NCBI GenBank assembly: GCA_017456585.1
Contig: JAFTJD010000080.1
Coordinates: forward strand, 1-45,817
Direction: 5' to 3'
DNA from: Lachnospiraceae bacterium
Lineage (GTDB): Bacteria; Bacillota; Clostridia; Lachnospirales; Lachnospiraceae
DNA length: 45,817 nt
Within the stretch, counting starts at the first letter, position 1; each line of letters starts with the position of its first letter. This document shows, piece after piece, positions 25,225 through 34,200 of this stretch. The position numbers and the translations under genes were made by a program. The notes beneath the pieces were generated by a model that was given only the letters and a program-made list of their open reading frames with translations, searched no databases and had not been told where the DNA came from.

Positions 25225-28200
25225 ATGAGTATTAAAAAACGTATTAGTAAGATAATATCAGGAATTCTTACTTTTGCAATGCTACTCTCATGTATGGCTA
25301 ATGCGACACCGGTGTTAGCAGCAGGGGTAGCTTCGTTAATGTCGAACGATGTTCCGACGGTTTATAGCTCAGGCAATGAGACCGCAAGTGGTTCGGCAGT
25401 TGCACTTTATTATGATTTTGGCGTTAAAGGTTATGCAGCTCCATATGTTCAGGTGGGGTCTAATACTACCGTCGACGGATGTTCACTTGTGACGGATGGT
25501 AAGGACATCACATTATCTGCATTAAGCAGTGAAACGACCAATCCGTTATATGATGGATTTAGAACAAATGCAGCAGGTCAAGCTACTATTACAATCGATC
25601 TGGTGCCGGGCAAATATGATATTGAGATGGGTATAGCATCAGATCTTAATATGAGTGCGACCTATACATTTACATCTAACGGATCACAATGTGTTTCAGA
25701 AGCGATAACTGTATCAGCTAAGGGCACAGCTGTTAAGAATTATGAGGATGTAAATATAACAGGTTCACAGCTTGTATTAACTGTTACAGCAGATGCTAGT
25801 AAGTATGGTGTACTTAATTACATCAATATTGTGCCTGTTATCGAGGATAAAGTATATACTTTTGGTGAAGCTGATCTTGATGTAAAGGGAGATGGCTTCG
25901 TGACTACTGACCTTGCAGAAACAGAGATAGGAACAACGGGTGTTAAAATTGCAGTGTCAAGTGGCAGTAATTATACCAATGTACTCGTGAGAAATAATTC
26001 AAGTACAAATTCAGGCTATTACCCGCTTACTCAACCAACGGATAATGGTTATTATCTTTTCCTTGGTGCCGGAGGAAGTAATAATAAAGCTGCTATGACA
26101 ATTACGTTACCGGAAACAGTTCCGGCAGGCAGAGCGATAGATATTGAATTTGTAAAGATTTTAGGTACAAATAATGGAAGCACTAATAGAGGTGGCGTTA
26201 ATAATGCACAGTCAATGGTGATAGATACGACAACTATTGATGTAAAGACAGGATATGAGTTTACAACATGGAATACTAAGACTGTTGTTACAGAGAATGA
26301 TATATCAACTATCACAGTTAATCTTGGAGCATGGGCAGCTATAGGTATTAAGAGTATTACTGTTCGAGAGGCAACGGCTGAGGACTTTGCGAAAGTGAAT
26401 GTAGAATTTGACTTAAATGGTCACGGAACAACAACTCCGGATTCACAGGAACTTTCTGTTGGTTCAGCTGCAATTGAACCAACAGCTCCTATAGCAGATG
26501 GGTATGTATTTAGAGGTTGGTATACGGATGCAGCATGTACTAATGCTTGGAACTTTGCAACAGGTGTGACAGAAGATACTATTCTTTATGCAAAGTGGAT
26601 TATAGATCCTGTTGTAACAGTAGAGAATGCATTATACACACAAAGTTTTAGCGGTGTTACAGCTGGGGAAGTTGCTAAGAGTGTCGATAGTAAAATAGGA
26701 GATATGAGTGCGTCTATCTTGACAGACGATACGCATGGTTTTTATTTAAAGGCCATTCAGGGTGGAGGCTCAGGATATCGTGAAATTAAAGTTGATTTCA
26801 CGAACGTAGATGTCTCTGATAAGTACAACTATACTATAGAGTTTGATGCGATATTAACACCAAGTAAGAGCCACGCAGAAGCATTTAATTACTGGAATAT
26901 TACTGGAACAGATGTGGTTTATAGCAGTGGTATTGTAACCGAAGGATATATTCTTAAGTTGCATAATCAGGAAGCAGCTAGTACAGAATATACAGTTAAT
27001 GATTCAGAAACTAAAATTAATATCCCAAGTACAGGTTGGTATCACTATAAGTTAGATGTAAATAAGGTTGCTGGAACAGTGACTATCAACATTACAGGTG
27101 ATACTAATGTTGCAACAGATGTAGTTGTACCATATAACGGTGATGGAGATGTTGCAGGTTTCTATGCATATGTTGGAAGATACTATGGAGAATTTTGCCT
27201 TGATAATATTGTTGTGTATGAAGTAGTTAATGAAACAGAAGCAACAGTTTCATTCGATATGAACGATGTTGGAGAGCAGATTGCACCTGTAACAGTAACT
27301 AAGGGTGAGACATATACTGCACCAACACCGGCAGCAGTTGGATATACCTTCGATGGTTGGTATACAGATGAAACGTTAACAACACCTTATGATTCAAGCG
27401 TAGCAGTAACAGACAATTTGAAGTTATATGCTAAGTGGACAGAAATCGTGGCAGGTACAGAGTACAAGCTTGTTATGGATGCTACAGGCAATACTACAGC
27501 AGTAAATTGTACAGTACTTGTATTAGAGAATGTTTCTGGTTATCGTGTAACAACAGTAGATGCTAACGGCAATATTGTTAGCCAGTATGAGACTGTAGCG
27601 CAGCCTACAAGCGTAGATACAACAGGCGCTACAAAGCTTGAGATTACACCGATATTCTATTATGCTATCGGTAATGCGGCAAGCGAGTTAGGAAGTGCTA
27701 GTTCTTATGAGATTACTCTTCCTGCAGGAACATATGATTTTACAGTATATAACACATCAGGTAATCGTTGTGATGTTTACGCAGATGATCAGATGTTAGT
27801 TAACAATATTCTTCAGTATGGTTCAACTCCTAACTACTTTACATCTAAGGATATTGTGACAGATGGCGTTATCACTATTTTTACAGCTGATTATGATACG
27901 AAAAATGGAAAAACAGCAGCTGATATGAATATTCAGGTTAAGGTTGTTGCTGCTCCTTCAATAGCTAACAGAACACAGAAGATATATGTACTCGGTGATT
28001 CTTTGGTGGCTATGTATTATAATGGATGTAGTGAGGTTAATAACCTTTATCAGACAGGTTGGGGACAGGTATTAGCTGATTACCTTGTTGATACAGTTGA
28101 TGTAGTAGATCTTGGTAATAGTGGTATTACAGCTAATGGTCTTTATACAACAGCGTTCTCACAGGTTGTAGGAAGTGGTAAGACAGGTGATATTCTCATC

Positions 28201-31200
28201 TTAGAGAGTGGTTATAATGATCGTAGTTATGACACAGAGGATGTCATGAAGACAGCTCTCAGAAACATGATTAGTGAAGCAGAGGCTGTGGGTGTAACAG
28301 TTATCCTTGTATCACCTAATGCATCTTCACATACATATAATGAATCTGTTTCATGGACTAATAGAATGGAAGCTGTTGTAGAAGAAACAGGCGTCGATTA
28401 TATTGATCTTAGCGCACTTAGCTACAATTTCTTTGAGTCACTTTATGAAGGCGATAAGACTGTAATGGAAGCTGTATGGAATGTATCTGACGGATTACAT
28501 TCTACATACAATGCTGCTAATAAATTTGCAGCTATAATTGCAGGTGAACTTTATAATTCATTAGGTTATGCTAGTTTAGTTAATACAAGTCATGTATATA
28601 CATTTGTTGATACAGCAGGAAATGTGATTTCTTGTTCAGCAAATGGTGCAACAGACAGCACTAAGGCTAAAGTTACATATGATCTTAACGGACAGGGTGG
28701 TAAGACATATGTATTAGCTACTAAGGGAACTAAGCTTACAGCTCCTACAGCTCCATCAGTATTCGGATATTCATTCGAAGGATGGTTCACAGATGCAGCT
28801 TGTACAGAAGCTAATAAGTGGGATTTTGATACTGATACAGTATCAGCAGATACTGTTCTTTACGCTAAGTGGGTAGAGAGTACTGTATGGTATTCACAGG
28901 ACTTCACAGATGTAACAGATGCATCAACTGTAGCTACATCAACAAATAATCAGGCTCAGGTAAAGATTGCTACAGATGCAACACATGGTAATTATCTTAC
29001 TTATGATTTCACAGGAGCAAGTTATAACAGCCGTGGTATGGTTATGAACTTTGGCTCGCTTGATGTTAGTGAGAGTACTAAGTATGTGATTGAATTTGAT
29101 GCGGCTATTAAGACTGGTGGACATAGTGCGTCAAATAGAACAGATGCACAGTCTACATATTTCATAGTTAAGGGTGAAGAGTATGTTGCTTCAAATATGA
29201 ACAATGCTTCATCAGAAGGATATATTCTTCATATGGTAAATGATCCTACATCAGAGGTATTCAAGGTTAACAAGCTTGATAATGTTACTGTTCCTGCTGG
29301 TGAATGGTGTCATTATAAGTTATACGTGGATAAGGAACAAGGATATGTATCTACAACTATCACTAATGCAACAGGCACAGTAATATATGATAATATGGTA
29401 ACTGCTATTAATGGAGCAGGTGATGTTAGAGGCCTCCATGTTGTTGCCGGTAGATATTATCCTGTAGTATCTTTGGATAATGTAATGGTTCGTGCCGTTG
29501 CGAACGCAGATGTATTCGGTGAGATTAGAGTTGAAGAATTACTTTCAGTAGAATTTACTTCTGGCATTAATAAGACAATTGAACAACCGGATAGCAGTTC
29601 ACACTTCCCATTGGTTATTAAGGCTATGGGTAACCTTGGTAGTGACCTTACAGATAAGGTGACTGTTAAGTGGTCTATGCTTGGTCTTGATGAAGAGGAT
29701 GGATATATTTCTCTTACGAAGGCTTCGGGTACAGGTGAAGGTACAACAGGTGTTGCCCCTGACGGTACAACAGCTTACTTCAATGTAAGAAATGGTGTTT
29801 CTAACTACTATGGTGCGGTAAAGGCTGAGGTTACATATGGAGATACAACATTAGTTGTTTATACACCATTTGCAGTACTTGGTTCATCATCAGCAGATGC
29901 TAATCAGTTAGCACCGGCAGGCGGATATCCTGCAAGCATGGATGAGTATGCAGATTCTATGATTGGTTATGTTGGAGACGCGCATGATATTAATGGTAAA
30001 GATGTTGCGTTAAACAACTGGTCTATTTACGGTGGTAATCCGGATAAGACTATCACACTTGTTAAAGAAGACGGCAAGAAAGCTCTTAAGTTTAATGCAA
30101 CTAATGGTGGTGGTTCAGCTGTAGCTGTATATCAGTGGGCTGACCAATCAAGCCAGTATGCAATTGATTTTACAGCTAAATTTACAGCAGCGATGGCATG
30201 TGGTGTGTATTTCAATACTCCTAACAATGGTACAAACAATCCTGAGTGGACAATGTCATACGCTGATAATAAAGTAACATTCGGCGATCAGACTATCTCT
30301 AATGTTAATGCTAATGAGTGGTATCGTTTTGTTATTAAGGCAGATCCAAGTACACAGATTGCTTCGATAGCAGTATATAATGAAGCAGGTACTAAGATTG
30401 GCGATATTACAGATGTTGCTATGACTAATGACGATTCTGTACAGAAGTATTTCTGTTTCATGGGAACATGGCCGATGTACTTGAACAGCTTTGAGGCATA
30501 TAAGCCATCAGCATCAGAGATTACAGTAACAGCAACAGCTGATACAGTAGCAGTACCTGAGAATGGTGCAGCAGATGCGACAGTTGATTTAACAGCAACT
30601 ATCGGAAGTAATGATGGTTCAACACTTACAGGTGTGATTACATGGTCACTTGCTGATGAGTATGCTAACGTAGAGATTGCTTCTACAGGTGATCAGACAG
30701 CAAGACTTACAGTTAAGGAAGGCGCAGCTGGTAAGGTAACAGTAGTAGCTACTATGGGTAGCGTAAGAAAAGAGTTTGTAGTTACTCTTACAACAACATC
30801 AGACGTAGTATCATTTACTAAGTCAACAAGTTCAATTACTATTCCTTTTACAGGTGAGGAGTCAGTTTCATATGACTTCAAGGCTGTAACATTAAGCAAT
30901 ACAGGTGATGTAATTGATGGCGGCACAATGACATATACATTACTTGCTAAGGATGGAGAGACAGTAGCTACAGCAATTAACGGCGTAACATTTGCTAACG
31001 GCGTACTTACGGTAGCAGCAGGTGCTAATCCGGCAGTAGTATATGTTAAGGCAGTTAATGCTAACGGACTTTCAACAAAGGTTAAAGTTAATATTCATGG
31101 ATTCTCATTCGCATTTGGTTCAGCAGATCCTGCTGCAGGTTATACACATGTGACTGCAGATACCATGTATACAGATAAGCTTGGTTTCGGTTTCATGAGC

Positions 31201-34200
31201 ACAAGTGGTTTAACAGCTAACGATGCTAATGTAGCAGGAACAGAAGATTTTAGATTTAAGGTAGCAGTTCCTAACGGAAACTACAATGTGGTATTGACTA
31301 CATCAGCAAGTTCTGTAACATCAGAGGTTGTTGAGTCAGTTCCGGCAGTTACAGGTATTACAAGAACAGCTACAACATTTGACGTAGCAGTATGTGATGG
31401 CGTATTAGACGTTACATTCCCTGCAGGTTCAACTGTATCAAATGTTGTTATTACAAAGTGTGCTGCTAAGACAGCACTTGAGAAGCCGATGATTTATGCA
31501 ATCGGTGACTCTACAACTAAGAATAAGGTTAGTGCATCAGCACAGATATCATGGGGTAACGTTGTTGCAGAGGGCTTAGTATCACTTCCTGAGGCATTCA
31601 GCGGTTTCGCTAATCATGGTAAAGCTGGTGACGATTCAGTTGTATATTACAATAACGCAAGAGTAGAGGCAGTTCTTCTTAATATCTGCCCTGGCGATTA
31701 TGTAACTGTTAATATGGGTATTAACTCTAAGACAACAGGTGAAGCTGCTTCTTACTACACATTACTCAGCGAGTACTTTGTGGAAGGTATTATCCAGAGA
31801 GGCGGTATCCCTGTAATCGTAACAGCTACACCGGACGGACCTGTTGGTGACAGAGTATCAACTAACTATAACTCAGCAACAGGTAAGTTTACAAATAGCC
31901 GTGGTGATTCAGCTAGAAATGATGTCCTTAGACAGATTGCAGCTGAGAAGGGGCTTAATATTATTGAACTCGGTCAGTGGGGACAGGATTGGATGAATAC
32001 ACTTACAGCTGCTGATGTAACAGCTTACAATGCAGCTAACGGTACATCATACACAACAGTTCTTGAACTTGTTCAGAGCTGGTATGCAGACCACAACCAC
32101 TACAGAGAGTACCTTGCAGTTCAGATTGCAGAATTCCTTTTAGGTGAACTCGAGGATATGACAGTTGATAAGACTGTAGTTGAGTATGATTTTGAGAACG
32201 AAACAAGCTCCAACTGGGGCATGACAGGTAACTTCTCATCAGCAGTTGCGATTACAACAGAATCAGGTAACAAGTATCTTAAGATTACTACTGATTTGGT
32301 TGGTGTATCATCAGTATCTAAGCTCTTAGGACTTCCTAAGATGACTCAGGTAACTGTTGAGTTTGACTGGTATGTTGGTGGACAGACATCTACTAACAAA
32401 GCAGGTTTCAGCGGTGTTAACATGTTCGATGGAAGCAATGAAGTTCTTTCATTGGTTGCAGGCGAGATGAGAGCAGCAGGCGAAACATCTAAGGTATATT
32501 ACCTTACAGACGATATTGGTTCTAAGGTTGAAACAAGCGCTACAGTAGCTAATGGCAACTGGTATAAAGTAAAGGTTGACTTTGATTTCAAGAATGATGT
32601 AGCAGATATTTACTTAGACGGTGTTAAGATAGCAAGTGATGTTGCTATTCTTGAGATAGCTCAGAAGATTGACACAGTTGGTTTCACTACATATGATCCG
32701 GCAGGCGGTGTAAAGGTAGCAACTACTATGGGTATTGATGATCTTAGTTTATCTTATGTAGAGAAGACAGCAGAGGATGATTTAGTAACGATCTACTCAG
32801 TAGACGCTATAGATAACATTCGTGTTACTAAGGATGAACTCGCTACAACATATGTACATCCTACAACAGTAGGTGTATTGCTCACAAATGGTGAGGCATA
32901 TGAAGTTGAGATTGATATGACATCATGGAAATGTGCTAACTTTAACGCTAATGTTAAGGCTACATACACATGGACAGCTGATATCATAGCTCCTGCACAG
33001 TATCCTAACAATAAGGGACTCAAGGTTAGCTATGTAATGGAATATGATGTTCCACCTACAGTAGAATATGACTACTATAATGATTTCACATTTGATGCTG
33101 AGATTATCCCTACAGTTGCTTGGGGAAGTGGAATGAATCCACATTCATCATCAGGTTATATGGGACTTTCAGTATTAAGAAAGGCTGATGGAGATGGATA
33201 CCTTAGTGCATCTGTTTCAAATGCAGGCGGCGACAGAGGTTCTCGTCTTGACCTTAACAGTGGTATTATAAGTGGTGCTACAGTAAGCTTCGACTGGTTA
33301 TTAGCAGATTGTAGTTCTACTTCAGCAGCAGAGCTTGTATTCGTATCTAACTCAGTATGGCATTCATATTTCGGTCTCAGATACGATAACAATTATAACA
33401 TCAGCTTCTACACCAAGAACGATTTACTCTCTTCGACAACACAGGAAGAGTACGAAGGTGCAATTACAGCCGCAGATCCTGTTAATACAGGTCTTGGTGG
33501 ACAGAACAAGTGGTTTAACGTAACAGTAACATTTGATTATCTTGCACATACAGCAGATATTACAATTGTTGACAAAGCAAATCCTGCGAACACATTTACA
33601 CAGAGCGGAATTGCAATTGACAATAAAGCAACAGGTATCAGAACATTTGTAATGCATGCTATGAAGCTTTCAGGAAATGCAACAGCAACTATGGGTCTTG
33701 ATAATATCGCAGTTCAGTACGATAAGTTCACAGTTGCAGATATCGTAAGCGTTAAGAATCAGGCAGATGTTTCATTCTCATTGAACGAATTTAAAGCATT
33801 CCAGTTCCCTACAACAGTTCAGGCAACTATGGGAGATGGTTCAAAGCTTAATATTCCGATCACAGAGTGGACAGCTACACCTGAGTTTGACGGAGTTACA
33901 ACAGGTGAGTATGTATGGACAGCAGACTTAATTGTTCCTGAAGGCTATACAAATCACTTTGGCTTAAATACAAGCTTTACAATGACATATGCAGTATATC
34001 CGTTCCCGGTATATGCATATAACCCTACTACATTAGAACTTGAATTCGGCGAGGAGTTACCTGCAGAATTCCCTACAGAAGTACTTGCACATATGAACAA
34101 CGGAACAATAGCATACGTTGAAGTTGGTGAGTGGGTACCGATTCGTGAGTTTAACAGTGCAGAAGAGGGTATCTATGTATATGGTGCTAATATTGTACCT

